64,000 bases of DNA, taken from contig CABRLN010000010.1 of assembly GCA_902471875.1 (NCBI GenBank), positions 1 through 64,000 on the forward strand, read 5' to 3'. Of this stretch, positions 26,715 to 35,829 are shown piece after piece; position 1 is the first letter of the stretch; each line of letters opens with the position of its first letter. The notes beneath the pieces are model-generated. The model was not told the origin of the DNA and made no database searches. It was given only the letters and a program-made list of their open reading frames with translations. This DNA comes from an uncultured Clostridium sp. (GTDB lineage: Bacteria; Bacillota; Clostridia; Oscillospirales; Acutalibacteraceae). Made by a program: the position numbers and the translations under genes.

Positions 26715-27794
26715 ATGGGTAAAGTAAAGCGTCAGTCTGGTATAGAGCTATTAAGAATTATTGCTATGCTGCAAATTATTTATCTTCATCTTTATCAATA
26801 TGGTCAGCTTCATCATGGCTCCTCGGGCGCAGGTGACCTTGACGGTTTTCTTGTAACTTTTGTGTGGTCACTATGCAGAGCACCTGTTGATATATTTGTT
26901 ATGATAAGCGGTTATTTTATGATAACCTCTAAATTTGATATAAAAAGAACATTAAAACGTGGTTCAAACGTGTATGGAGCTATGTTCTTTTACTCTGTGG
27001 TTATTGCGATAATTTACTTTTTGTTTAACCCGTCAGCTTTGTGCGTAGAGGGTGCTGTTAAAGCTGTAATGCCATTTTTTTCTAAAACATGGTATTTTTT
27101 AAACAATTATATCATAATTTTGCTTCTTAGTCCGTTTATAAATAAAATGCTTGCATCACTTACAAAAAAGCAATATTTGTATTTTATGGGAATTGTTTTT
27201 GTAGTAATGAGCGTTTGGTCAACTCTTGCCGGCATAGACAAGCTTGACAAGGTTTTTAACATTGCTAAAATTGTTGACCCTTACTACGGCAAAAGTCTGG
27301 GTGGTTTTTTGCTTATGTATATAATAGGCGGATATTTACGACTGTTTGTTAAAGCTAAAGATAATACAGAAAAAAAGAACGTAAATATAGTATATTTAAT
27401 TGCTTTTTTTGCACTTTGTTTTGCAGATTTGGGGCTTTACTATTGTTTCCCTGAATATAAAAATGTGTTTGGAGCGTTTAACAATCCTTTGGTATTGGCA
27501 GAAGGTGCATTGCTTATATTGTTTTTTAGAGATTTTAAATTTAGTTCTAAATTGGTTAATACCATTGCAGGCACAACGTTGGGTATTTACGCTATTCATG
27601 AAAACCCATATGTACGCCAATGGTTGTGGGGGATAATTAACTTTAGCGATAAGCATTTGTATGATACATTAATCTATGTACCTTTGGCATTGCTTGCCTG
27701 TGTAACAGTTTTTGCGGCGTGCGGAGGTATAGAACTTTTGCGATTAAAAATCTTTTCATTTTTTGGAAAGGTATTTTCAAGTTTAGATAAATAA
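26715..27794 (+). CDS. Membrane acyltransferase (acyltransferase 3 family)
   Basis: A 359-residue integral membrane protein with about ten helices. The N-terminal GIELLRIIAMLQIIYLHLYQ contains the family pattern of an arginine and a catalytic histidine in the first helix, followed by VDIFVMISGYFM. Members O-acetylate peptidoglycan, exopolysaccharides or other surface sugars using cytoplasmic acetyl-CoA. The acceptor is unknown. It has its own promoter and a GGAGG site, so it appears to be a single-gene unit. Confidence 0.85.
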   Translation: MGKVKRQSGIELLRIIAMLQIIYLHLYQYGQLHHGSSGAGDLDGFLVTFVWSLCRAPVDIFVMISGYFMITSKFDIKRTLKRGSNVYGAMFFYSVVIAIIYFLFNPSALCVEGAVKAVMPFFSKTWYFLNNYIIILLLSPFINKMLASLTKKQYLYFMGIVFVVMSVWSTLAGIDKLDKVFNIAKIVDPYYGKSLGGFLLMYIIGGYLRLFVKAKDNTEKKNVNIVYLIAFFALCFADLGLYYCFPEYKNVFGAFNNPLVLAEGALLILFFRDFKFSSKLVNTIAGTTLGIYAIHENPYVRQWLWGIINFSDKHLYDTLIYVPLALLACVTVFAACGGIELLRLKIFSFFGKVFSSLDK

Positions 27795-28250
27795 TATATA
27801 AAGAATAATAAAAATTATATTAAAATAAAAATATATAATGATATAACACCTGCGACATAGAGCAGGATATTTTGGGAATGGTATGAATAAGGTAATGCTA
27901 ATATCTTTTGGAGATTAGTACAGATAAAATAAATTTGTTTTTCTATGCGTGACACATTTTTATATGTTTGCGTATATTTTATATAAAACATTCATTAAAA
28001 CATTCATTAAGCAAACTTTCCGACAATATCTAAATTTGTTGTAGGTGCTTTGCTTTTTTATGCTGAGTGTTTAGGCAATACTTTACCGTTCAGTGTCAGT
28101 TCGTTTGAATATTTTGCATTATTTATATTTAATTCTATTTTCGTATGTCAGTATGATTGCAGATTATTTGTAAAAAATATTGCAAAATTTGAGTATGCAA
28201 ATTAAACACTGTAATGATATGATGCCGCCTTTATTATCGCCAACAGAAAG
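27795..28250 (+). other. Gap with a short decayed-looking frame
   Basis: No complete gene. From about 28005 to 28205 a plus-strand frame without a start codon encodes a hydrophobic, protein-like sequence (KFVVGALLFYAECLGNTL, then SSFEYFALFIFNSIFV), perhaps the end of a lost membrane protein. No terminator or clear promoter was recognised. Confidence 0.3.
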
Positions 28251-28287
28251 AGGGGGAGAGATTAATTATATAATCTCGGTATTTATG
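28251..28287 (+). promoter_or_regulatory. Ribosome binding site separated from the start by a hairpin
   Basis: AGGGGG (28251-28256) lies 28 bases before the pullulanase ATG (28285), too far for direct use. Between them GAGATTA (28258-28264) pairs with TAATCTC (28271-28277), loop ATTATA. If this stem forms, the effective distance to the ATG falls to about eight bases. This supports ATG 28285 as the start. Confidence 0.5.
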
Positions 28288-31275
28288 GCAATAGAAAAAA
28301 CAAAAGTGAAAGAAACCAAAACACTTCAAGAAAGCTATGAATCTATTGGTCAGTACTACAATGCCAAAGAAATTTATCCGCTGTATGATGGTAATGACCT
28401 GGGTGCAAACTACTCACCCAAGCAGACAATTTTTAAAGTGTGGGCACCAAGTGCTAATATGGTATCTTTAAATTTGTATAAGACAGGATCAGATGTTGAA
28501 CATGATGCAGGTAGAATTTTAACAACACAAATGAAGAAGAATCCTGATAATGGTGTTTGGAGTGTAGCTATATCAAGTGATTTAAAAGGAGTTTACTACA
28601 CATATACTGTATTGGCAAACGGAGAGTCTAGAGAAACCCAAGATGTTTATTCTTATGCAGTTGGTGTAAACGGTAACCGTTCAATGGTAGTTGATTTAAA
28701 GTCAACTGACCCGGAGGGATGGAGTAGCGATAAGCATGTATTACTGGAAAAACCAACTGATGCAGTTATTTGGGAGGTTCATGTGCGTGACTTTTCAATT
28801 AGCAGAACATCAGGTGTCAGTGCTGAAAAAAGAGGTAAATATCTTGCCTTTACACAAAGAGGAACAAGGGTAAACAGAACAAAGGAATATTCAACCTGTG
28901 TTGAATATTTGGTAGAACAGGGTATAAATTATGTACATCTTAATCCTGTGTTTGATTTTGGCTCTGTAAACGAGGCAATGCATACCTCGCAGTATAATTG
29001 GGGCTATGATCCTGTTAATTTTAATGTTCCTGAAGGGTCTTACTCTACCAATGCGGCAAAGGGTGAGGTAAGAATTAATGAATTTAAACAAATGGTACAG
29101 GCGTTGCATGACAGAGGTATAGGCGTTATTATGGACGTTGTTTATAATCATGTTTATTCAGCTGGTGACAGTTGTTTTGAAAAAACCGTGCCAGGCTATT
29201 ACTTCAGAATGTACTCACAGTACCAGTATTTTAATGGAAGCGGATGTGGTAATGTAACAGCGTCTGACAAAGCTATGTTCAGAAAATTTATGATAGATTC
29301 AATAACATATTGGGCTAAGGAATATCATATTGATGGTTTTCGCTTTGACCTTATGGGATGTCATGATGTTATTACGATGAATAAAATAAGAGAAGCTCTT
29401 GACGAAATTGACCCTAGAATTTTAATGTATGGTGAACCTTGGATGGCTGACTGGATGAGCAACGGTATTGATGGAGAATTAGCCTGTATTTCTCAAAATG
29501 CTTTCAAGCTTAGCCCAAGAATTGGTATGTTCAGTGATAAGATAAGAAATTCTTTAAAGGGAAATACAGATGATGAGTCTATTGGTTATATTCAGGGTGC
29601 AACCAATGTTAATAACGAAATTAAGTCGGGGATGATGGGCGGTGCCTGTGATACTTTTGGCAGATGGTCAAGAGAGCCTATGCAGTGCATAACATACAAC
29701 TCTGCCCATGATAATCTTACCTTGTGGGATAAAATATTAAAGTCAAACGGCAACACAGACTATAATGGTCATAATAGTATTTTGTTGGCACAAAATAAAC
29801 TGTCAGCAGTTATTGTTCTTACTTCGCAGGGCGTACCATTCTATCTTGCCGGTGAAGAGTTTGCAAGAACAAAGTACGGTGACCACAACAGCTATAAATC
29901 TGCCGATGGTGTAAACAAAATTGACTGGACAAGAGTAATAAGATATAATAATCTTGTGCAATATTATAAAGGACTAATGCAGCTGCGTGCATCATATACA
30001 CCGTTCAGGGAAGGTGATGACTTATCAATTAAAAGCACATATTTTGTTGAAAACGGCAGCGCTATTGGATATACTATACAGAATACCACTAAAAATGCCG
30101 AAAACGAATGGGGAACAGTGGCTGTGCTTGTAAACAACAGTGCAAGCCCAAAGGCGTTGAAGCTTAAAGTGAACGGGGGAAGTGTACCGGACAAATGGGC
30201 AGTTGTTGTTAATAGTGACAAAGCCGGCGTTGAAAAATTAGGTGCTATTCACGGCACTGAAATAAATGTTCCGCCAAGAAGTGCTTTAGTACTTGTTGAT
30301 GACACTACATTTGGCAGATTGAAAAAAACAGAAAAAAACTATAGAACTGTTGTAGTTAAGCATATTAATAAAGAAACAAACGAGTCTGTAAGAAAGGTTG
30401 CATCTCACTATATTAAAGGAACTACCTATAGAACTTATCCTTGTTATAGTATTTTATTTGATTATACTTTGGTTGGTTCTGATGGTGAGCTTAACGGAGT
30501 TATTGGTGATAATGATGTTGAGGTTAAATATTTTTATGAGAAGGACTCAAGAGAGAACTTTACCCTGGAAAGACGTCAGGTTACTGATGATGGTACGCCT
30601 GTTATTTCACCTGTAAGCAAAAAGGTTAAAAAGGGTGACAAATATGCTGTAAAGCCACAAGCTGTGCAGGGATACGAACTTGATACAGACAGACTGCCTA
30701 AGTCTATTGGTACAATAAGTGGTGATACAACAATAACTTATATTGATAAATTAATACCGGCAAAACCGCTTAGAGTGCATTACTTTAACCATAATAATTG
30801 GATGGCACCGCATATTTATATTTATGATGACCGTGGTGGTTCTGCAAGAGCTCTTACAGACCAATGGCCGGGTACGGTAATGAGTGCAGAAGGAAACGAA
30901 GGCTGGTGGGGCTTTGGTGACGTTGATATTGACGAAGCACAGGTAATGTTTAGTGACGGAATTTTTGGGCAGGATCCTGGAGCACATCATCCGGGCTATA
31001 ATGTTTCGGGAGAGGTTTGGATAAAAGACCAAAAGGTCTATTTTAATTCAAAGGTAGTTGTAAGCCATGTTGATGTAAACGGTAATAAGCTGATTGATGA
31101 TGTTATTATCGAAGGCAAAAATAAGTGCAGTGAAGACACCTATGTTGCTATGCCGATAAAGGAACTTGGAAGAGTACTGAACAGTATTGGAGAGGTTTCA
31201 GGTATGTGGAGTACAACAGTAGAAAATGTTGTTTTTATTTATGAAAGTAAAAAGGATAAATTGCTGTCAGAGTAA
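28285..31275 (+). CDS. Type I pullulanase (GH13) without signal peptide
   Basis: A 996-residue debranching enzyme that cleaves alpha-1,6 links in pullulan and amylopectin. Order: N-terminal CBM48-like region (TIFKVWAPSANMVSLNLY); GH13 barrel with nucleophile D355 in FRFDLMG, acid E384 in YGEPW and D476 in SAHDN; a beta domain; a MucBP-like repeat (about 690-755); a short second MucBP-like region; a starch-binding module (RVHYFNHNNWMAPHIYIYDD); and a MucBP-like end. It is a close paralogue of the dockerin pullulanase at 45065-48391 but has neither signal peptide nor dockerin. The C-terminal modules are typical of exported proteins, so cytoplasmic residence would be odd; non-classical export or a lost signal are alternatives. 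Confidence 0.88.
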   Translation: MAIEKTKVKETKTLQESYESIGQYYNAKEIYPLYDGNDLGANYSPKQTIFKVWAPSANMVSLNLYKTGSDVEHDAGRILTTQMKKNPDNGVWSVAISSDLKGVYYTYTVLANGESRETQDVYSYAVGVNGNRSMVVDLKSTDPEGWSSDKHVLLEKPTDAVIWEVHVRDFSISRTSGVSAEKRGKYLAFTQRGTRVNRTKEYSTCVEYLVEQGINYVHLNPVFDFGSVNEAMHTSQYNWGYDPVNFNVPEGSYSTNAAKGEVRINEFKQMVQALHDRGIGVIMDVVYNHVYSAGDSCFEKTVPGYYFRMYSQYQYFNGSGCGNVTASDKAMFRKFMIDSITYWAKEYHIDGFRFDLMGCHDVITMNKIREALDEIDPRILMYGEPWMADWMSNGIDGELACISQNAFKLSPRIGMFSDKIRNSLKGNTDDESIGYIQGATNVNNEIKSGMMGGACDTFGRWSREPMQCITYNSAHDNLTLWDKILKSNGNTDYNGHNSILLAQNKLSAVIVLTSQGVPFYLAGEEFARTKYGDHNSYKSADGVNKIDWTRVIRYNNLVQYYKGLMQLRASYTPFREGDDLSIKSTYFVENGSAIGYTIQNTTKNAENEWGTVAVLVNNSASPKALKLKVNGGSVPDKWAVVVNSDKAGVEKLGAIHGTEINVPPRSALVLVDDTTFGRLKKTEKNYRTVVVKHINKETNESVRKVASHYIKGTTYRTYPCYSILFDYTLVGSDGELNGVIGDNDVEVKYFYEKDSRENFTLERRQVTDDGTPVISPVSKKVKKGDKYAVKPQAVQGYELDTDRLPKSIGTISGDTTITYIDKLIPAKPLRVHYFNHNNWMAPHIYIYDDRGGSARALTDQWPGTVMSAEGNEGWWGFGDVDIDEAQVMFSDGIFGQDPGAHHPGYNVSGEVWIKDQKVYFNSKVVVSHVDVNGNKLIDDVIIEGKNKCSEDTYVAMPIKELGRVLNSIGEVSGMWSTTVENVVFIYESKKDKLLSE

Positions 31276-31324
31276 ATACTGTAGTAATATTGATTAGTTA
31301 TATATGAAAATATTTAAACAAGTC

Positions 31325-31355
31325 AAGCGTATCTGCTTTTTGCAGGTACGCTTTT
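31325..31355 (+). terminator. Terminator of the pullulanase gene
   Basis: AAGCGTATCTGC pairs with GCAGGTACGCTT (one G-T pair), followed by TTTGCTTT, about 50 bp after the stop codon. Confidence 0.75.
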
Positions 31356-31381
31356 GCTTTGTAAATGATGTTTATTTTATA

Positions 31382-31497
31382 CTAAACATTGATAAGAGCT
31401 ATAACGATCTTTTCGGCGCATTTTAAGATGTACTGTACGTCCTGTTCTCTAAATGTGTCAGCCTGTATGTGGTATGGTGGTTGTCCGACACAAAATC
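31382..31497 (-). pseudogene. Unidentified C-terminal coding fragment
   Basis: A minus-strand frame without a start reads GQPPYHIQADTFREQDVQY followed by ILKCAEKIVIALINV and a stop at 31382. Composition is protein-like and differs from the AT-rich surroundings, but no family could be named. The remaining part of the gap 31498-31740 shows only AT-rich sequence. Confidence 0.3.
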
Positions 31498-31740
31498 TAC
31501 TCGTAAATTTTTGTTGTATTTTTATCAGTATTAATAATTTGTAATCTATAAGAATTTTGTAATATTTTTATTTAATATAGAAAAAAATATAGAAAAAATT
31601 TATTTACTTTATTAAAAAAATAAAATATTTATTAGTAGTGTTTTTGTTACTTAACAGGTAGAGATAAATAATGGTGTATTTACATAAAAAATACTGAAAA
31701 AGTTTGTACAATAAAAGAATTTATTATTTAGACATAAAAA

Positions 31741-31749
31741 TGATATAAT
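31741..31749 (+). promoter_or_regulatory. Extended -10 promoter of the starch operon
   Basis: TGATATAAT is a full extended -10 element; the -35 region (TTATTA at 31721-31726, 17-bp spacer) is poor. The leader to ATG 31843 would be about 87 nt. The weak -35 suggests an activator or other control. Confidence 0.55.
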
Positions 31750-31842
31750 TAAATATGTAAAACTATTGGTATTTCTTGAGATTTTGTAGAAAATTTTAGA
31801 AATATTAAAGGTTACAAGATTTTTTCTTAGGAGGAACAATTT

Positions 31843-33309
31843 ATGGCGAAGAACAAATTTTCTCGTGCTTCTGCATGCTTAGTGGCTTTAGTGCTGATTG
31901 TCACAAGTATGTGCTGTATGGGAACGGTTGCAGCATCTGCTGCAGGTACTTATGGTACGACAATTTATCTTCAAACTGACAACACAACAAATCCATATCT
32001 TCATTATTGGGTTGATGGTAATGCAGCTAATTCTAGCTCATGGCCTGGTGTAAAGATGAACTTAGTAACTGGAGAAACAAACGTTTATAGTTATGACCTT
32101 CCATGTGATGTTGGTTCTTTAAGCGGCGTTATTTTCAATAACGGCGGCGGTGGTGATAAAATGACAGGCGATGTTACTAATATTACAGGTAACCTTTATA
32201 CATTGAATGGTAGTGCAGGCTCATGGTCAATGTATGATACAAGCACTCTAAAGCTTGCTCTGTCAACCGACGTTGCTTCACCGCAATACAAAGAAACAAG
32301 TATCTTACTAACAGCTGAATCTACAGGTGGTCAGGGTACAGTAACTTATACCTTTAAGGTGAACTCAACAACTCTTTACACAGGTACAAACAGCACTTGT
32401 ACTTGGGTACCAACAACAGCCGGTACATACACTTTGACAGTTATTGCCAAAGACGCAGCCGGCAACGAAAACACAAAAACAGCTTCTTATGAAATTAAAG
32501 ACGATTCAACAGCTGAAGAGCCTATACTGAAAAGTATTTCAACAGGCTACACAGGTGATGTTCCTGTCAACACATCAGTACCTGTTAATGTAAAGGCAGC
32601 TGGCGGTAAAGTTGGAACAAACCTTTTATTCTACAAGGTCGCTATTACCGACCCAAGCGGCAATGCTGTAAACACAGTATATTATAAGCAAAGCAATGTG
32701 TTGAATTTTACACCTACTAAAAAGGGTGATTATAAAGTAGATGTAACTGTTCAAAACAGTTATAACAAAACTACTGAAAAGACATATACAATAACAGCAG
32801 GTGAGGGAAGCACAGACATTGCTCCTGAAATTACAACATTCACAGCTAATCCTACATCGACAACAGCCGGCACTGCTGTTAATTTGTCAACAACGGTTAA
32901 AGAAGGTACGGGTACTGAAAACTTTACTTATACTTATAGGGTAAACGGTGCAGTTGTTGCTACACAAACAACTTCTTCAAGAAGCAACACTGCTGCATGG
33001 ACACCTTCGGCAGCAGGTTCTTATACAATTCAGGTAACGGTTAAGGACTCTAAGAATCTGTCAGCAAGCAAATATATTTACAACTATTCTGTTGCTGAGA
33101 AACCTACAGATCCTGACTATATTCCAGGTGATGTAAATGATGATGGCAAGGTTACTTCAGCTGATGCTATTTATGTACTAAGAGCTGCATCTGGAAAGGC
33201 TGGATATAAAATTACAGCCGATACTAAACAGTTTAAGGCTGCTGACATGGACGGCAACGGCAGAATTACTATTGCAGACGCAATACTAATTGCTCGTCTA
33301 TACCTATAA
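31843..33309 (+). CDS. Secreted non-catalytic starch-binding protein with dockerin
   Basis: A 488-residue exported protein with no enzyme domain. A signal peptide ends near VAASAAGTYG. Residues about 36-130 form a starch-binding module of CBM26 type (IYLQTDNTTNPYLHYW; SSSWPGVKMNL). Three Ig-like repeats follow (about 145-225, 230-325 and 330-420), each ending in a TxxGxYTxxVxxKD-like strand. The C-terminus is a type I dockerin with both calcium loops intact (DVNDDGKVTSAD; DMDGNGRITIAD). It would hold starch granules and dock on a cohesin scaffold encoded elsewhere, like the Sas proteins of R. bromii amylosomes. It is the first gene of the operon with the two amylases. Confidence 0.85.
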   Translation: MAKNKFSRASACLVALVLIVTSMCCMGTVAASAAGTYGTTIYLQTDNTTNPYLHYWVDGNAANSSSWPGVKMNLVTGETNVYSYDLPCDVGSLSGVIFNNGGGGDKMTGDVTNITGNLYTLNGSAGSWSMYDTSTLKLALSTDVASPQYKETSILLTAESTGGQGTVTYTFKVNSTTLYTGTNSTCTWVPTTAGTYTLTVIAKDAAGNENTKTASYEIKDDSTAEEPILKSISTGYTGDVPVNTSVPVNVKAAGGKVGTNLLFYKVAITDPSGNAVNTVYYKQSNVLNFTPTKKGDYKVDVTVQNSYNKTTEKTYTITAGEGSTDIAPEITTFTANPTSTTAGTAVNLSTTVKEGTGTENFTYTYRVNGAVVATQTTSSRSNTAAWTPSAAGSYTIQVTVKDSKNLSASKYIYNYSVAEKPTDPDYIPGDVNDDGKVTSADAIYVLRAASGKAGYKITADTKQFKAADMDGNGRITIADAILIARLYL

Positions 33310-33354
33310 TTGATAGATGTTGCCTATGAAAAATAGGTAAGGAGGACGCTTAAA

Positions 33355-35742
33355 ATGAAAGTATTAAATAAAACAATAGCTGTTATATTAGCAGTAATGC
33401 TTGTTATTACTGCAGGTATTGTTTGTGTAAGTGCCGCGTCTATTAATGAAGAAAAAGCACAAGCTGAAACGGCTTCCGGAATTACAGTTCATTATAAGGC
33501 TAAAGGCACAGGTACGCCAACAGTTTATTATTGGAACAGCTTACCGCAAAATATTACGGAACCAACTTATCCAGGCAAAAGTATGACTGCTGATGCCGAA
33601 CAGGGTGAAAATTGGTTTACATACACATTTGACAATGTTACAAAAATTAATATGCTGTTTATTGAAAATGGTGAACAGTCAAAGGAATTAACTAGAGGCG
33701 CCTCAGGTGAATACTGGTATAAGAATGGAATTTGGTATACAACAAATCCTGAAAAATTAGATCCCCTTTCTTCTGATATGCGTGAGGAGACAATTTATTT
33801 TGTAATTACAACACGTTTTTACGACGGTGATACAGGTAACAATGTACACTGCTGGGAAGATGCAAAGGCAAATAACCCTGATAGCGATCCAGCTTGGCGT
33901 GGTGACTTTAAAGGACTGATTGAGAAATTAGACTACATTAAGGCATTGGGCTTTAGTGCTATATGGATTACACCTGTAGTTACAAACGGTAGTGGTTATG
34001 ACTATCACGGCTACCATGCTTTTGATTTCTCTACAGTTGATGTCCGTTATGAAAGTGAAGGAGCAACATATCAAGATCTTATCAATGCAGCTCATGCAAA
34101 AGGTATGAAGATTGTTCAGGATGTTGTATTCCAGCATACCGGTAACTTTGGTGAAGCTACATTTGAGCCACTTTTTGATAAAGTGTATGATTCAGTGCAA
34201 GATTTGGCTAATATTGAGACATCTATGATTCCTAACGAGAAACTGTTAAGCGAATATGGACTCAGTTCGGCAGAAGAATACTATGCACAGCAGCCTGGTA
34301 TTCAGCACTCGCAAAGACTTAGACTGATGAAAGGTATAGATCCTGATAAGAGTAATTCAAATTTAGGCGGTACATATGAGGGATTTGTAAAGGCTGCTGA
34401 GTACGATAAACAACAGCCGGAAAGAGTTTCTCAATCAGACAAATACAATAAAAACAACTATTATCACAGTGGATATTGGAGAAATTCTAACTTTGATGAT
34501 TATGCATCAAAATATTTCCAAATTGCAGGGGACTGTGTTGACCTTAACACAGAAAATCCTGAGGTTGCTGAAAAGCTTGTTAATATTTATAGTAATTACA
34601 TTGGAATGGGTGTTGATGCTTTCCGTGTAGATACACTAAGACATATTTCTCGTTTGTCTTTGAATACTATGTTTAACGACCAGTTAAATGCAGTAGGCGG
34701 AGAAGGCTTCTATATGTTTGGTGAGTGCTGTACTAGATATAATGGCGTATGGTACCGTGGTATGGCAAGTGAGTCTGCACCGTTCTATACTTGGGGTGAG
34801 ACAGACAAGTCATATATTAGCAAATGGAATTGGGAAAATACTCCTGAAGCGGTTGGTGAAAATATTAATCTAACACTTGACCATTGGATTAATAATTATC
34901 ATCCAAGTGAACAGCCAACAAGTGATAATACTTTTCTAAATGGTAATGACTACCATGAGCCTGATTATACTGAAGCATCTGGTATGGGTGTAATTGACTT
35001 CCCTATGCACTGGGAATTTCAAAATGCTTCAGGTGCATTTGGTGTTGCAAAGTCAAGTGATAAGTATTATAACGATGCTACATGGAATGTTGTATATGTT
35101 GACTCACACGACTATGGTCCGGGTACTTTTGACAGATTCGATGGCGGCACTCAAGCATGGGCAGAGAATATGTGCTTAATGTTTACCTTCCGTGGTATTC
35201 CTTGCTTGTATTATGGTTCAGAAGTTGAGTTTATGAAAGGTGCAAGAATTGATAATGGTCCTAACCAGGCTTTAAGCACTACAGGTCGTGCTTATTTTGG
35301 TGATTATCTTGAAGGTAATGTTACTGCAACTGACTTTGGTGAATATACAGCCAACGGTACAGTTGCTGACACACTAAACAGCACACTTTCACAGCATCTT
35401 ATTAAACTAAATAAGATCAGAAGAGCAGTTCCTGCTTTACAAAAAGGTCAATATTCTGTAGATGGAGTTACAGGTGATATGTCATTTAAACGTGGCTACA
35501 CTAATCCGGATTCAGGTGAAAAGAGCTTCGTATGTGTTGCTGTAACAAATGCTGCTACTTTTAAGAATATTCCTAACGGTAAATATATTGATGCCGTAAC
35601 AGGCGATGTTAAAGATGTAACAAATGGTACACTTAGCATTTCTGCTTCAGGTAAAGGTAATTGCCGTGTATATGTATTGAGTTCAAACGGATACACAGGT
35701 ATTGACGGAAAAATTGGTGACACAACTACATATTTAAAATAA
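33355..35742 (+). CDS. Secreted GH13 alpha-amylase with N-terminal starch-binding module
   Basis: A 795-residue exported amylase. Signal peptide of about 27 residues (ILAVMLVITAGIVCVSAAS); starch-binding module at about 42-130 (TVHYKAKGTGTPTVYYWN; NMLFIENGEQSKELTR); GH13 barrel from about 145 (ETIYFVITTRFYDGDTGNNV) with nucleophile D426 in FRVDT, acid E457 in FGECC and D586 in VDSHD; C-terminal beta domain. No dockerin or anchor, so it is released. In region I the normal Asn is Gln (DVVFQH, Q260), whereas the neighbour has DVVWNH. AAGGAGG precedes the ATG. It is a tandem paralogue of the next gene. Confidence 0.9.
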   Translation: MKVLNKTIAVILAVMLVITAGIVCVSAASINEEKAQAETASGITVHYKAKGTGTPTVYYWNSLPQNITEPTYPGKSMTADAEQGENWFTYTFDNVTKINMLFIENGEQSKELTRGASGEYWYKNGIWYTTNPEKLDPLSSDMREETIYFVITTRFYDGDTGNNVHCWEDAKANNPDSDPAWRGDFKGLIEKLDYIKALGFSAIWITPVVTNGSGYDYHGYHAFDFSTVDVRYESEGATYQDLINAAHAKGMKIVQDVVFQHTGNFGEATFEPLFDKVYDSVQDLANIETSMIPNEKLLSEYGLSSAEEYYAQQPGIQHSQRLRLMKGIDPDKSNSNLGGTYEGFVKAAEYDKQQPERVSQSDKYNKNNYYHSGYWRNSNFDDYASKYFQIAGDCVDLNTENPEVAEKLVNIYSNYIGMGVDAFRVDTLRHISRLSLNTMFNDQLNAVGGEGFYMFGECCTRYNGVWYRGMASESAPFYTWGETDKSYISKWNWENTPEAVGENINLTLDHWINNYHPSEQPTSDNTFLNGNDYHEPDYTEASGMGVIDFPMHWEFQNASGAFGVAKSSDKYYNDATWNVVYVDSHDYGPGTFDRFDGGTQAWAENMCLMFTFRGIPCLYYGSEVEFMKGARIDNGPNQALSTTGRAYFGDYLEGNVTATDFGEYTANGTVADTLNSTLSQHLIKLNKIRRAVPALQKGQYSVDGVTGDMSFKRGYTNPDSGEKSFVCVAVTNAATFKNIPNGKYIDAVTGDVKDVTNGTLSISASGKGNCRVYVLSSNGYTGIDGKIGDTTTYLK

Positions 35743-35764
35743 TTAAAACTTAAAAACTGTTTGA

Positions 35765-35794
35765 TATGTGCTCATGATAATTTCATGGGCACAT
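35765..35794 (+). terminator. Hairpin between the tandem amylase genes
   Basis: TATGTGCTCATGA (35765-35777) pairs with TCATGGGCACATA (35782-35794, one G-T pair). There is no T-run, so it more likely tunes expression or protects mRNA ends than fully stops transcription. Confidence 0.45.
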
Positions 35795-35829
35795 ACAGAC
35801 GAAGATAAAGAAAAGGAGGATGATTAAAG

